Notes: generated by a model not told the origin, from the sequence alone. Counted from the stretch's first letter, positions 25,604 to 35,821 are shown. The stretch: 64,000 nucleotides of DNA from Acetobacter malorum (GCF_002153605.1 NZ_JOPG01000001.1:124001-188000), one strand, 5' to 3'. Numbers and translations: made by a program.

Positions 25604-25617
25604 TTGATCTAAATCAA
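25604..25617. promoter_or_regulatory. Perfect FNR/CRP-type site upstream of hsp20
   Basis: TTGATCTAAATCAA matches the FNR consensus TTGAT-N4-ATCAA at all ten fixed positions. By base composition alone a perfect match is expected less than once in a window of this size. It is centred about 95 bp upstream of the hsp20 start. FNR-family regulators are known in acetic acid bacteria. Confidence 0.7.
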
Positions 25618-25707
25618 ATTCCTGCCCCCTGATGTCGCGCAACGGCAATGCGCTCACCTCATGCGGAGCAGCTCTGCGCCTCCTGAAAACCTTTTATAAT
25701 TCCAAAC

Positions 25708-25742
25708 TCTATTGAAATTCGCTTTTTCATTTTTTCAATAGA
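25708..25742 (-). terminator. AT-rich hairpin after the CWC gene
   Basis: TCTATTGAAA and TTTCAATAGA pair perfectly over 10 bp with a 15-nt A/T-rich loop, 17-51 bp beyond the stop at 25759. It is a plausible 3' end of the CWC transcript but not a typical terminator. Confidence 0.35.
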
Positions 25743-25758
25743 AGCCCTCACTCATCCC

Positions 25759-25944
25759 TCAGGACCAATTGGCCGAGACCGGGCGGGCACCCTGCTGCTG
25801 CCGGAACCGTTTTTCAAGACAGGCTGGGCACAGGCATCCCGTCCCGGCGTCCGCAGGCAGAGGCACATCATGAGGCTTTTGCATACACCAGCACCGGGCA
25901 TCTGCCGTGCAGGGGAATTCGGTTCCGCATTCTTCGCATTTCAT
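25759..25944 (-). CDS. Cysteine-rich CWC family protein
   Basis: A 61-residue cytoplasmic protein with eight Cys. CEECGTEFPC, then RCWCMQKP (the CWC motif that names the family), then GCLCPACLEKRF: three Cys clusters able to form a zinc-finger-like site. The chain length is usual for the family. Function is unknown; such proteins are probable Zn-binding or nucleic-acid-binding factors. It is divergent from the secreted protein at 26076. Confidence 0.85.
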   Translation of the reverse strand: MKCEECGTEFPCTADARCWCMQKPHDVPLPADAGTGCLCPACLEKRFRQQQGARPVSANWS

Positions 25945-26075
25945 GCTCAGCTTTTACCCCCGCCCCGCGTTATCCTCTGTGCAAAACACCATAACGCGCC
26001 GCCGCACGCTGCACAGCCGCTCTTTTGCCGCTATGCTGCCCGTCAAGATTGTGTCGCGCCAGAAGGACCAAAGGG

Positions 26076-26873
26076 ATGAAGCGGATTACCACACGATTGC
26101 TGGCCCTCAGCCTACTCACCCTGCCAGCCGTAACGGCAGAAGCCGCAACGCCTGCGCCTGCCGCCTCTGCTGCGCAAACCCCACAGCCCATGCCGGACAA
26201 TTACCGCTTCTCCGGCACTCTGGGCCCGTATCCCATCGGGGTGACAGTTTCCGTTCGGGCGGATCAGACAGTGGCAAACGCGCATTATTTCTATGTGAAA
26301 AATCTGGTCGATATTCCCCTGTCCGGTCAGGTTTCAGGAGAGCAGATTACGTTGAGCGAACCCGGTGGCGGTCGCTTCACCCTGCATTTTGAAACGAACG
26401 ATAAAAAAGCCCCGACCCCGCTCACCTTCCAGACTTCAACGGGTCTGGCCGGAACATGGGCTGACGGCACAAAAACCTATCCCGTCACCCTGACTCTTGA
26501 AGCTGCTGATAACCTCGCTCCCAACACCCTTTACGCGGATGTGACAAACGCTTCCCCCACTGTTTACGAGGCCATGGTGCAGCGCTTTCTGCACAGCGTG
26601 TTGACGGGCAATAAAGCCGATACGGCAAAACTGATCTCCTGGCCTTTGAGAGTGAATGCCGAACATTCCTCCACCCTCAAAAGCCCGGCAGCGCTGTCGG
26701 CCTCATGGTCGCGGGTTTTTACACCCTGCGTCCTTGCCACTCTCCGGCACGCCATTCCGCATGAGATGTTTGTGCATAACAGTCAGGCCATGATTGCCAA
26801 TGGCACCGTCTGGTTTGATGCGCATGGGGCTACCGCTATCAACAGCAGTGCCTGCCCGGCGCCCGCAAAATAA
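26076..26873 (+). CDS. Secreted protein of unknown function
   Basis: 265 residues from the ATG at 26076, which has AGAAGGA about 10 bp upstream and a clean signal peptide (MKRITTRLLALSLLTLPAV, cleavage after AEA). A short Ala/Pro linker leads to a beta-rich domain (YRFSGTLGPYPIGVTVSV, HYFYVKNLVDIPLSGQVSG, ITLSEPGGGRFTLHF, GTWADGTKTYPVTL) that resembles periplasmic lipocalin-like or MltA-interacting folds only in general. The C-terminal 110 residues are helical with two Cys (FTPCVLA, SSACPAP), perhaps a disulfide. No recognisable family. A TonB receptor gene follows in the same direction after a 179-bp gap with two dyads. Confidence 0.75.
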   Translation: MKRITTRLLALSLLTLPAVTAEAATPAPAASAAQTPQPMPDNYRFSGTLGPYPIGVTVSVRADQTVANAHYFYVKNLVDIPLSGQVSGEQITLSEPGGGRFTLHFETNDKKAPTPLTFQTSTGLAGTWADGTKTYPVTLTLEAADNLAPNTLYADVTNASPTVYEAMVQRFLHSVLTGNKADTAKLISWPLRVNAEHSSTLKSPAALSASWSRVFTPCVLATLRHAIPHEMFVHNSQAMIANGTVWFDAHGATAINSSACPAPAK

Positions 26874-26922
26874 CCCAAGCCTCGCCCCCTTAACCCAGGG
26901 TTATCATCCCCGTCCATTATCG

Positions 26923-26961
26923 ATATTGACAATATTAGTTGCGATTCAACAACATGTTGTT
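26923..26961. promoter_or_regulatory. Two adjacent dyads upstream of the TonB receptor-ester hydrolase operon
   Basis: ATATTG-a-CAATAT (26923-26935, 6-1-6 perfect) and AACAACATGTTGTT (26948-26961, 14-bp perfect palindrome). They lie 92-130 bp before the start at 27053. TTGACA within the first could double as a -35 element. Confidence 0.45.
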
Positions 26962-27052
26962 ACAGGATCGTGTGCCCAAATGGTGCTCCAGAAAACAGCT
27001 GCCTTATGCACACAGATCCAGACAGGGACACACCACGGAGCAGGGGTTCAGA

Positions 27053-29581
27053 ATGGGCGCGCGCAACAAAGCTGTAAAAGAACGTTATAGTCAGTCACTT
27101 TTACTCTTTGGCACGGCGCTGGCAGGTCTGATTTTTGATACCAGTGTGGGTGCCGCTGCGCCCTCCACCGCGGGCTCAGGCATCAAAAAACGCACGTCCC
27201 ACCCCGTTTCTGCACACACACAGCCAGCTTCTGTTGCCACGCGAAAAGACCATACGCCTGCTCGTAAAAAGCGCAGCACCGGCCCGCTGGTCAGCAAAGA
27301 TAGTGAAGAAGTCAACGTCAGCACGCGCCGCGTGGCCAGTCATGGTGCGGAAGTCACCGTAAGCCGTAAGGTCATGGACCGGTTTGTTGAGGGCACCAAC
27401 CCGATGCAGATCCTTGCTCAGACCACGCCGGGCGCCAACTTCACCTCCACAGATGCCTTTGGTCTTGATACGTACGCAAACACGTTCTACCTGCGCGGCT
27501 TCACCCAGATGCAGATTGGCGCGACCCTTGATGGGATGCCGCTGGGCACACAGGGTTTCATCAACACAAACGGTGTCTCCATTACGCAGGCCATGATTCA
27601 GGATGACATTGGCGGCATGTCCATGTCTCAGGGGGCTGGCGCGCTTGATTCCTTTTCCGCCCAGAACCTTGGCGGGGCCATGTCGTATACCTCGTCTGAC
27701 CCAAAGGATAAGGCTGGCGGAAAAGTCAGCCAGACATTCGGCAGCTTTAACGCCTTCCGCACCTATGGCCGCGTTGATAGTGGCGTGCTGAATTCCACCG
27801 GCACAAAATTCTATGCGTCCTTTGCGCGGACCAAATCTGATCTGTGGAAAGGTCAGGGTTACCAGAGCGAATTGCAGGCCAATGCAAAACTGGTGCAGCC
27901 CCTGGGTGACCGCGGCAAAATTACCGCCTTTTTTGGTTATGGCAATTTTACACAGGGCAATTACCTGTCCATGACCAAAAACATGTGGGAAAAGATGGGG
28001 CGTGATTCAACCTATCTCAAACCCGATTACGAAAAAGCAAAACAGTGGGCCTATTATGCCCAATATACGTCTGACGTGCCCCCGGGTTACGCAGGTGTAC
28101 TCTCCAACGATGAAATTGGCGACTACGCATGGGATGCCGCTCAGTTGCAGAGAACCTATCTCTCCTCTGTCAACATGCATTACGACCTGTTTAAAAATGT
28201 GCAGTCTGATACGGTCGCTTACGGCAACGTCAACAGTGCCATATATGGCGGCACAAACAACTTTGTCACCTCACCAAGCTACGGCACGCCCAGCCTGAAC
28301 CCGGATGGCAGCGTCTCTGGTGTTCCCATGGCGCTTGGTATGTCCCACGCGGCCATGCGCCGTCTGGGCTTTACACAAAAATTCACTATTCAAGCACCCC
28401 ACAATAACAAAATTGAAACCGGCATCTGGTATGAAAATAACCAGTGGATTTACAATTCGAGACTGTACGAAGATGGCCTGAACTCCGCCCATAACTGGCT
28501 TTCTGACTTCAAACAGGGCACAGGCCATACGTGGTTTGAAGATACGTTTAATACCAACACCTTCCAGTTCTTCCTGCAGGACCGCTGGACCATTACCCGT
28601 GGCATGACCTTCCTTGCCGGCTTTAAATCTCTGACCCAGACCACCCATGGCGGCACAAAAGCCGATTATACCGATCAACTGGCGGCTGAAGGCTGGAATA
28701 CGTATTACCGGCACCCTGTTAGCGGGTCACTCACGGCCTCTGCGGCCTTCCTGCCGCATTTCAATTTCGATTATCATTTCCTCAGCCACCATGAATTCTA
28801 CTGGGATATTGCAGAAAACATGCGGGCCTATGACTACTTTGCGCAAACAGGGGGTGACAACCCGTGGGGTGGTCTGGGCAATGCCAGCCGCCCCGCGCAG
28901 GTTGTGTTTGATGAAAGCAAGAAGGTTCTGCGCCCGGAGCGCACATGGAACTATGTTGTGGGCTATCGCTATGACAGCCGCTATTTCTCAGCCTCTGCGG
29001 ATTTCTACCATACGGACTATTACAACCGCCTCGCCTCAATCACTGAGGGCAGCGCCAATAATGCGAACAATGCCTACCTGAACGTAGGCCGGGAAACCAT
29101 GAACGGTGCCGACGTGCTGGCCACCATCCGCCCGATTGCGGGGCTTGAAATTACCAACAGCTTTAGCTGGAACAATGCCGAATACCAAAGCCGCTCTATC
29201 AATTACAGCGGAGAAAATTACAACATCAAAGGCAAGCATCAGGTCTACTATCCAAAGTTCATGTATAAAGCCAACCTGAACTACACCTACAAACGGGCCA
29301 TGTTTAACTTCAACGTCAACTATATCGGCTCCCGCCCGATGACGTATATGAATGATGAGAGCATTCCAGCTTACTGGCTCGCCAACCTGAACCTTGCCTA
29401 TAATTTTGGGAAAATTGGCTTCACACAGAACATGAAAGCGACTTTCGGGATCACCAACCTGTTTGACAAGAATTATATCGGCGGCGTTTACGGCTCCGCT
29501 TCCGTCACCGGGGATGATAACGCAAACCTGTTTGTTGCATCCCCACGCCAGTTCTTTGGCACAGTCTCGGCTGAGTTCTAA
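27053..29581 (+). CDS. TonB-dependent receptor linked to an ester hydrolase gene
   Basis: An 842-residue outer-membrane receptor. The ATG at 27053 (MGARNKAVKERYSQSLLLFG, then a hydrophobic stretch ending VGAAA) gives a proper signal peptide and has GGAG upstream; an earlier in-frame TTG would put 38 unrelated residues before it. A Lys/Ser/Thr-rich linker leads to EEVNVSTRR, a TonB-box-like start. The plug has PMQILAQTTPGANFTSTDAFG, FYLRGFTQMQIGATLDGMPLG and, instead of the usual KGP, MSQGAGALDSFSAQNLGGAMSY. The barrel ends GTVSAEF. It shares NYIGSRPMTYMNDESIPAYW-like C-terminal wording with the receptor at 51940, so the two are paralogues. Likely imports small peptides or esters. Confidence 0.9.
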   Translation: MGARNKAVKERYSQSLLLFGTALAGLIFDTSVGAAAPSTAGSGIKKRTSHPVSAHTQPASVATRKDHTPARKKRSTGPLVSKDSEEVNVSTRRVASHGAEVTVSRKVMDRFVEGTNPMQILAQTTPGANFTSTDAFGLDTYANTFYLRGFTQMQIGATLDGMPLGTQGFINTNGVSITQAMIQDDIGGMSMSQGAGALDSFSAQNLGGAMSYTSSDPKDKAGGKVSQTFGSFNAFRTYGRVDSGVLNSTGTKFYASFARTKSDLWKGQGYQSELQANAKLVQPLGDRGKITAFFGYGNFTQGNYLSMTKNMWEKMGRDSTYLKPDYEKAKQWAYYAQYTSDVPPGYAGVLSNDEIGDYAWDAAQLQRTYLSSVNMHYDLFKNVQSDTVAYGNVNSAIYGGTNNFVTSPSYGTPSLNPDGSVSGVPMALGMSHAAMRRLGFTQKFTIQAPHNNKIETGIWYENNQWIYNSRLYEDGLNSAHNWLSDFKQGTGHTWFEDTFNTNTFQFFLQDRWTITRGMTFLAGFKSLTQTTHGGTKADYTDQLAAEGWNTYYRHPVSGSLTASAAFLPHFNFDYHFLSHHEFYWDIAENMRAYDYFAQTGGDNPWGGLGNASRPAQVVFDESKKVLRPERTWNYVVGYRYDSRYFSASADFYHTDYYNRLASITEGSANNANNAYLNVGRETMNGADVLATIRPIAGLEITNSFSWNNAEYQSRSINYSGENYNIKGKHQVYYPKFMYKANLNYTYKRAMFNFNVNYIGSRPMTYMNDESIPAYWLANLNLAYNFGKIGFTQNMKATFGITNLFDKNYIGGVYGSASVTGDDNANLFVASPRQFFGTVSAEF

Positions 29582-29643
29582 TAGTCATTTTTTGGTAAAA
29601 GCTGTCTAACAGACGCATACAGTTGTTTATAATCAGGGGTTCC

Positions 29644-31569
29644 ATGTTCAAGAATTTTCTTCTTCTGCTCTGCATGACGGCACTTTCAACGCCTGCCTTC
29701 GCGCAGGCACCTATCGCGCAGAATGCTGACATTGCCCCTGATATGCCTGCAAAATTTACGGTCAATACAGACAAGTTTGACTTTATCCGCCGGGATGTGA
29801 TGATCCCCATGCGTGATGGTGCCAAACTGCATACCGTCATTCTCATCCCCAAATCCGCTCACAATGCCCCTATTCTGCTGACGCGCACGCCGTATAACGC
29901 CCAGCACATGACCTCTCTGGCAGAAAGCGGCACCATGCGCTCTGTGTTGCAGGGTTATGATAATATGCCGGATGTTATTGCGGATGGGGGCTATATCCGC
30001 GTGGTGCAGGATGTACGCGGCAAATACGGCTCCGAGGGGCAGTATGTCATGAACCGCCCGCTCCGTGGGGCGCTCAACCACACCAAAGTCGACCATAGCA
30101 CCGACACCTGGGACACCATTGAATGGCTGGTCCATAACCTCCCGCAGAGCAACGGCAAAGTTGGCATTATCGGCGTTTCTTACGACGGCTATACATCCCT
30201 GACGGCCCTGATTAACCCGCATCCGGCCCTGAAAGTGTCCGTGCCCATGAACCCGATGGTGGATGGCTGGATGGGCGATGACTGGTTCCATAACGGCGCC
30301 TTCCGTGAGGAAATGCTGTCCTACATCTACAATCAGGATGCCACAGCCAAGAAAACAGCCATCTGGTGGGGCAAGCAGTATGACAATTACGATCTTTTCC
30401 TGAATTCCGTTTCTGCCGGCGCACTGGGGAAAGAGCGCGGCATGGAGCAGATCGGCTTTTTCCGGCAGCTTCTGGCGCATCCGGCATATGATAGCTGGTG
30501 GCAGCAGCAGGCTATGGACCATGTGCTTGCTGGCCTGCCGCTAAAAGTGCCAACGCTCCTTGTCCATAGCCTGTGGGATCAGGAAGATAATTACGGGGCC
30601 ATTGCCCTTTACTATGCGCTCAAACAAAAGCAGGCCGACCAGCCCAACCTCTGGCTGGCTATGGGGCCGTGGAATCATGGTGGCGAGATCAAGGAAGCCA
30701 GCACGCTTGGCCCCATCAAGCTCCATTCTGACACCGGCCTGTATTTCCGCAAAAAAATTCTTGAACCCTTTCTGGCCCATTATCTGAAAGATGATGCTGT
30801 GGCCCTGCCGCAGCGCGTATCTGCCTACCGCTCCGGGTCTGATGACTGGGAAACCGCTGACGCACTCCCGGCCCGTGACTGCACAACGCACTGCGCCACC
30901 CTGCACCTTACAGCCAAAAATCAGCTTGCCCTCAACGGTGCTGCCGAAACCGCAGGCTCTGTCAGCTATGTGTCTGACCCAGCCCATCCTGTGCCGTATG
31001 TGGAGCGTCCCGTTATTACCCGAGGGGCCGCAAACTCTGCATGGGATAACTGGCTTTCAACTGACCAGCGCAATGCGGCGTCCCGCCCGGATGTGGCGAC
31101 CTTTACCTCCCCCGTCCTGACACAGCCGGTCGCACTGGATGGCCAGCCGTTTGTGCATCTGACGGCCACAACAACCGGCACGGATGGCGATTTTGTTGTC
31201 AAACTGATTGACGTCTACCCGGATGAAGTGCCCGAACAGCGGGAACTGGGCGGGTATCAGTTAATGGTCAGCAGTGACATTCTGCGTGGGCGGTATCGCA
31301 AAAGCTTTGAACACCCCGAAGCTATTCCGGCCAATCAGGCCCAGCTTTACCAGTTCCGGCTGCCGATCATGAACCACACGTTCCTGCCCGGCCACCGCAT
31401 TATGGTGCAGGTGCAGTCAAGCTGGTTCCCGCTGTATGACCGCAACCCGCAAACCTATGTCAGCTCCATCTTCACCGCACCGCCGGAAGCCTATAAGCCC
31501 GCAACCATCACCATTGATACGGCAAAAAGCTGGCTTACGGTGCATACGGCAGACGCCGCCACACCGTAA
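29644..31569 (+). CDS. Alpha-amino acid ester hydrolase (CocE/NonD family)
   Basis: 641 residues with a signal peptide (MFKNFLLLLCMTALSTPAFA), so periplasmic. It hydrolyses or transfers the acyl group of alpha-amino acid esters and beta-lactams with alpha-amino side chains; the A. turbidans enzyme is the type member. Nucleophile elbow GVSYDGY (Ser179), acid in LWDQEDN (Asp312), His345 in GPWNHGG, and the carboxylate cluster that binds the substrate amino group (Asp213 region, Glu314, Asp315) all match in order and spacing. The C-terminal jelly-roll (FTSPVLTQPVALDGQPFVHL, PGHRIMVQVQSSWFP) is complete. It lies 62 bp after the TonB receptor, probably one operon, and ends 18 bp from the convergent VanX-like gene. 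Confidence 0.9.
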   Translation: MFKNFLLLLCMTALSTPAFAQAPIAQNADIAPDMPAKFTVNTDKFDFIRRDVMIPMRDGAKLHTVILIPKSAHNAPILLTRTPYNAQHMTSLAESGTMRSVLQGYDNMPDVIADGGYIRVVQDVRGKYGSEGQYVMNRPLRGALNHTKVDHSTDTWDTIEWLVHNLPQSNGKVGIIGVSYDGYTSLTALINPHPALKVSVPMNPMVDGWMGDDWFHNGAFREEMLSYIYNQDATAKKTAIWWGKQYDNYDLFLNSVSAGALGKERGMEQIGFFRQLLAHPAYDSWWQQQAMDHVLAGLPLKVPTLLVHSLWDQEDNYGAIALYYALKQKQADQPNLWLAMGPWNHGGEIKEASTLGPIKLHSDTGLYFRKKILEPFLAHYLKDDAVALPQRVSAYRSGSDDWETADALPARDCTTHCATLHLTAKNQLALNGAAETAGSVSYVSDPAHPVPYVERPVITRGAANSAWDNWLSTDQRNAASRPDVATFTSPVLTQPVALDGQPFVHLTATTTGTDGDFVVKLIDVYPDEVPEQRELGGYQLMVSSDILRGRYRKSFEHPEAIPANQAQLYQFRLPIMNHTFLPGHRIMVQVQSSWFPLYDRNPQTYVSSIFTAPPEAYKPATITIDTAKSWLTVHTADAATP

Positions 31570-31587
31570 GGCACGGCTCACAGGTCG

Positions 31588-32322
31588 TTATTTGATGTCC
31601 TCAAAGCGGATGTTCTGCACAGGGTATTTCTTCCAGTCCCTGTAATCAAAATGCCACCATTCAGCAGGGAGCTGTATAAAGCCTTCCTGCTGCATGGCAT
31701 CCCGCAGCAGATCCCGCGCCTTTTTCTGCTCTTCCGGCGCATCCGGGTAGTTGGAATACGCGCGGGGCGTCATTTCATCAAACCCGCTGGGCATGGTCAC
31801 CTGCTGCCCGGTTTTCAGGTCATACAGGGTCAGGTCCACCGCACAGCCCCGGTTATGTCTGGAACCATGCGCGGGGTTGGCGACAAACTGGTGTTTGTCC
31901 GCAGGCGTTGCGTCCCAGAACAGCCTGGTAATAAACCACGGGCGATAGGCATCAAAAATCAAAAGCCCATAGCCTTTTGTTTTCAAATACTCCGAGGCTC
32001 TGTAAAGCGCTTCCGCCGCAGGCTTTTCCAAAAAGGCATGCGATGACGCATAAACCGGTGTGCTGAGGAAATTCTCTGTCGTGGCATAACGGATATCAAA
32101 TTTGAAATCCGGCGTAAGTGTTGAAAGATGCACCAGATCCGGCGCACGCAACCCCGCATCCTGCACCGGGGGTGAGGCCGCAAGGGCCTCCCGCATTAAA
32201 ACCTCAAGGGGTTTAACCGGCGTAATCCGAAAGACCATCGCAGCCTTATCCTTCTCCGCACCCCACGCGATTGCAGGATGCATGACCAGAACCGCAAGAA
32301 AGAAGAGCTTTGATGTCTGCAT
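31588..32322 (-). CDS. D-alanyl-D-alanine dipeptidase (VanX/DdpX, peptidase M15D)
   Basis: 244 residues with a signal peptide (MQTSKLFFLAVLVMHPAIAWGA), so periplasmic. It cleaves D-Ala-D-Ala and related dipeptides, in Gram-negatives usually for turnover of cell-wall dipeptides. The zinc-site motif SRHNRGCAVDLTL (SxHxxGxAxD) and the catalytic EWWHF (ExxWH) are intact, as is IFDAYRPWF, the YRP motif. There is no vanH/vanA nearby, so this is not a resistance cluster. It is convergent with the ester hydrolase gene. Confidence 0.92.
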   Translation of the reverse strand: MQTSKLFFLAVLVMHPAIAWGAEKDKAAMVFRITPVKPLEVLMREALAASPPVQDAGLRAPDLVHLSTLTPDFKFDIRYATTENFLSTPVYASSHAFLEKPAAEALYRASEYLKTKGYGLLIFDAYRPWFITRLFWDATPADKHQFVANPAHGSRHNRGCAVDLTLYDLKTGQQVTMPSGFDEMTPRAYSNYPDAPEEQKKARDLLRDAMQQEGFIQLPAEWWHFDYRDWKKYPVQNIRFEDIK

Positions 32323-32400
32323 GAGCGTTTCTTCAAGGGTTCAGGGTGAAAAAGCGAATTCTATCGTTTCATGCCACGGAACGGAAGCGCTCTCACCCCA

Positions 32401-33045
32401 TCAGGCCTCAGCACGCATCGCCTCTTTCTGCACAATCTGCCGCTGATTGTCTGACATCCCGCAGGCCTGCGGGGCATCCAGCGTCAGCAACAGGCGCGTG
32501 ATGGGTTTTGCCAGCGTGGAAAGCGGTGGTGAACGATGCTGCACCGCCCCCTCCGGCTGCCAGCCGGGGTAACAGCCGCCCTTGAGCAACGCCACAGCTC
32601 CCGCTTCCGCCTGATACACCGCGGCCTCCTCGCCCAGATCCGCCTGACGCCACTGCACCCCCGGCCCCACATAGGTGCACAGCAGACGCAGCACGACATG
32701 ATCCACATGGAAGCGGCGGCAACTGTCATGCGTAATCTGTTCCAGCCGGAACCGCACAGCGTCCATCCGCGTGGCGGCGCAATAGCGGTCCGCCAGCGCC
32801 AGTGCATCCTCCAGCAAGGCACGTGTGGCCGGTGTAAAAACCGGCGCAAGCTCGTGCGCCAGTTCCTCCGGCGTGCCAGCTGTCAGGATCAGAGCCGGGC
32901 CGTCTTCCAGATAATTCTGCGCGGCGTTTTCCAGACTTTGCCCCAGAATGCGGTCTACTACCGCAATATGGCACGCGGGCTGCTCAATGGCCTGAAACGC
33001 GGCGTCTGGTGTGGGGTGATGGAAGGAGAGCGGCGTATGCGGCAT
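32401..33045 (-). CDS. DUF1826 protein of a Zur-type locus
   Basis: 214 residues from the ATG at 33045 (MPHTPLSFHHPTPDAAF); a longer frame would run through the Zur box and into the divergent GTPase gene. The core CRRFHVDHVVLRLLCTYVG followed by PGVQW is the DUF1826 hallmark, with a Cys and two His fit for metal binding. DUF1826 genes are typically next to COG0523 GTPases under Zur control, exactly as here. Its biochemical role is unknown, but the context says zinc limitation. No Shine-Dalgarno sequence is apparent; the leader from the Zur box region would be very short. Confidence 0.85.
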   Translation of the reverse strand: MPHTPLSFHHPTPDAAFQAIEQPACHIAVVDRILGQSLENAAQNYLEDGPALILTAGTPEELAHELAPVFTPATRALLEDALALADRYCAATRMDAVRFRLEQITHDSCRRFHVDHVVLRLLCTYVGPGVQWRQADLGEEAAVYQAEAGAVALLKGGCYPGWQPEGAVQHRSPPLSTLAKPITRLLLTLDAPQACGMSDNQRQIVQKEAMRAEA

Positions 33046-33065
33046 GGGGTTTCGCTTTATCTGTA

Positions 33066-33080
33066 TGTTATGATATAACG
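33066..33080. promoter_or_regulatory. Zur box between divergent DUF1826 and COG0523 genes
   Basis: TGTTATGATATAACG matches the Zur core TGTTATANTATAACA at 12 of 14 fixed positions. It is part of a larger symmetric region; TATGATA-N5-TATCATA (33069-33087) is a second, overlapping perfect repeat. Both directions have TATGAT/TATCAT -10-like sequences inside it, so one bound repressor could close both promoters. Confidence 0.8.
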
Positions 33081-33124
33081 TATCATATAGCACATCGGAA
33101 CCGCAATCCGAAGGAAAGCACACC

Positions 33125-34346
<1,222 letters not shown>

Positions 34347-34354
<8 letters not shown>

Positions 34355-34694
34355 GGCCGAGACCTCCAATGAGCGCACGCTGCGGCATGAGATCTGGCGA
34401 CGCTATAGCGGGGATGACTGGCAGGCGTTTGACCAGCTCCCCTCTTTAGTCCGCCAACGCGTGGCGGAACACGCGTATGATGCGTGGTCCGTCAATGTGC
34501 TGATTTTGTGGAAGCACTACAAACGCATTTATGGCAACACGCTGCGCGGCCAGCGCGCGTTAATCCGCTATCTGGACTATTGCGAACGGCTGGAGCGGGA
34601 AGCTTTTGCCACTCACTACGCAGACCAGTACGGCACCCTGCTCCCGCACGATGCCGCCCATGTCAGTATTCTGAGAGGTCAGGCCGTTACCTGA
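34347..34694 (+). CDS. Small protein coupled to the ZigA-like gene (DUF6525-like)
   Basis: 115 residues from the ATG at 34347, which lies inside the end of the GTPase gene and has GGAGGAAG just before it. The core [33 protein letters not shown] resembles the DUF6525 family of alphaproteobacterial small proteins (helical, with a LPxxxRxxxxE phrase); the rest is basic and Tyr-rich. No signal peptide. Translational coupling places it in the Zur-controlled unit. The family call is from memory of its appearance and uncertain. Its 3' end overlaps acoC by 16 bp, tail to tail. Confidence 0.75.
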
Positions 34695-35818
34695 GACTTC
34701 TCCAAAAACGCCTCAACCAGCCTGTTGAATTCAACAGTTTTTTCAAGCTGTGGCATGTGGCCTATCTGCGGCAGAAGATGCTTTGCCACATGAGCCGGAA
34801 CATTTTTTGCTCCGGCCACAGGCAGGATTTCATCCTCTTCACCCCAGAAGAGGGTCACGGGGATACGCGCAGCCTCCAGCACCGGGTGCATGTCAATGGA
34901 CTGCTGCCCGTTGGCAAAGCAGGCGGCCTCAATGGTGCGCAGGGCCTCCCGCGCGCCATCCAGACGACGGACGCGCAACACATTATCCGCCATTTTACGG
35001 CCAACCAGTGATTTATCATGCACCAGTGCCTGCAAGGCTTTTTGCATATCCCGCGTGCGGTCAGCTTCCACCATCTCCCGCAGGCTTTCTGCATTAACCT
35101 CCCGGCCCATTCCGGCGGGGGCAACCAGTGTGAGCGTCTGCACGGCCTGCGGATAATCCCGCAGCAGAGCCAGTGCAATCGCCCCGCCCAGTGAGTGGCC
35201 CAGAATGTGCGCCTTCGGAATATCCAGCGCCTTCAGCAGTTCATACGCAGCCTCAGCCAGAACCGTGACTGACCCATCTCCCACATCCTTGGACGAGGCC
35301 CCATGCCCCGGCAGGTCAAACGCAATCACACGCTGATGCCGGGCCAGAACATCCTGATTGAGCATCCAGTTGCTCAGATCCCCGCCAAACCCGTGGATCA
35401 GCAGCAGCGGCACACCTTCACCCCGCCCGACATCACGCACATTCAGGCTATGCTCACCAACCGTTATCACACGCGGTTCTGCATTGGTGGCCTCAGCCTC
35501 TTCCCCGCCCTCTTCCTCAGTGTCGGCTTTAAAGCTGGCAATAAACGCCTCAATTTCTTCATCTGAGGCGTCCGCATCTGCCACCACGCCCAGCAGAGCG
35601 CCAACCGGCAGTGTCTCGCCCGCCTGCGCCACCTGTTTGCGCAAAATACCAGAGGCCGGGCTTTCATACCCGCTGGTGATTTTGCTGGTTTCAATATCCG
35701 CCACTTCATCCCCTTCCCGCACGGTATCTCCGGGGGAAACGGTCCAGGAGGCAAGCTTGCCCTCTGTCATGGCCAGACCGAATTTGGGCATCGTCAGGGC
35801 TGTCAGGTTCTTTGTCAT
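34679..35818 (-). CDS. acoC: Acetoin dehydrogenase E2 (dihydrolipoyl acetyltransferase)
   Basis: 379 residues. Residues 1-80 form a lipoyl domain (MPKFGLAMTEGKLASWTV, with the lipoylated Lys in ETSKI); after an acidic Glu/Ala linker comes an alpha/beta hydrolase domain (LLIHGFGGDLSNW, GHSLGGAIAL, FWGEEDEILP, IGHMPQLE). This fusion is the AcoC type, not a pyruvate E2. It transfers the acetyl group of cleaved acetoin to CoA. It is the last gene of acoABC, 3 bp after acoB. No E3 (acoL) is present in the window, so the complex would use another dihydrolipoamide dehydrogenase. Confidence 0.93.
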   Translation of the reverse strand: MTKNLTALTMPKFGLAMTEGKLASWTVSPGDTVREGDEVADIETSKITSGYESPASGILRKQVAQAGETLPVGALLGVVADADASDEEIEAFIASFKADTEEEGGEEAEATNAEPRVITVGEHSLNVRDVGRGEGVPLLLIHGFGGDLSNWMLNQDVLARHQRVIAFDLPGHGASSKDVGDGSVTVLAEAAYELLKALDIPKAHILGHSLGGAIALALLRDYPQAVQTLTLVAPAGMGREVNAESLREMVEADRTRDMQKALQALVHDKSLVGRKMADNVLRVRRLDGAREALRTIEAACFANGQQSIDMHPVLEAARIPVTLFWGEEDEILPVAGAKNVPAHVAKHLLPQIGHMPQLEKTVEFNRLVEAFLEKSQVTA

Positions 35819-35821
35819 CGT

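Noticed and set aside
26939..27052. Extended start of the TonB receptor (TTG at 26939)
   Set aside because: Adds 38 non-signal residues and would put the two promoter dyads at or inside the coding region; ATG at 27053 has a site and a signal peptide.
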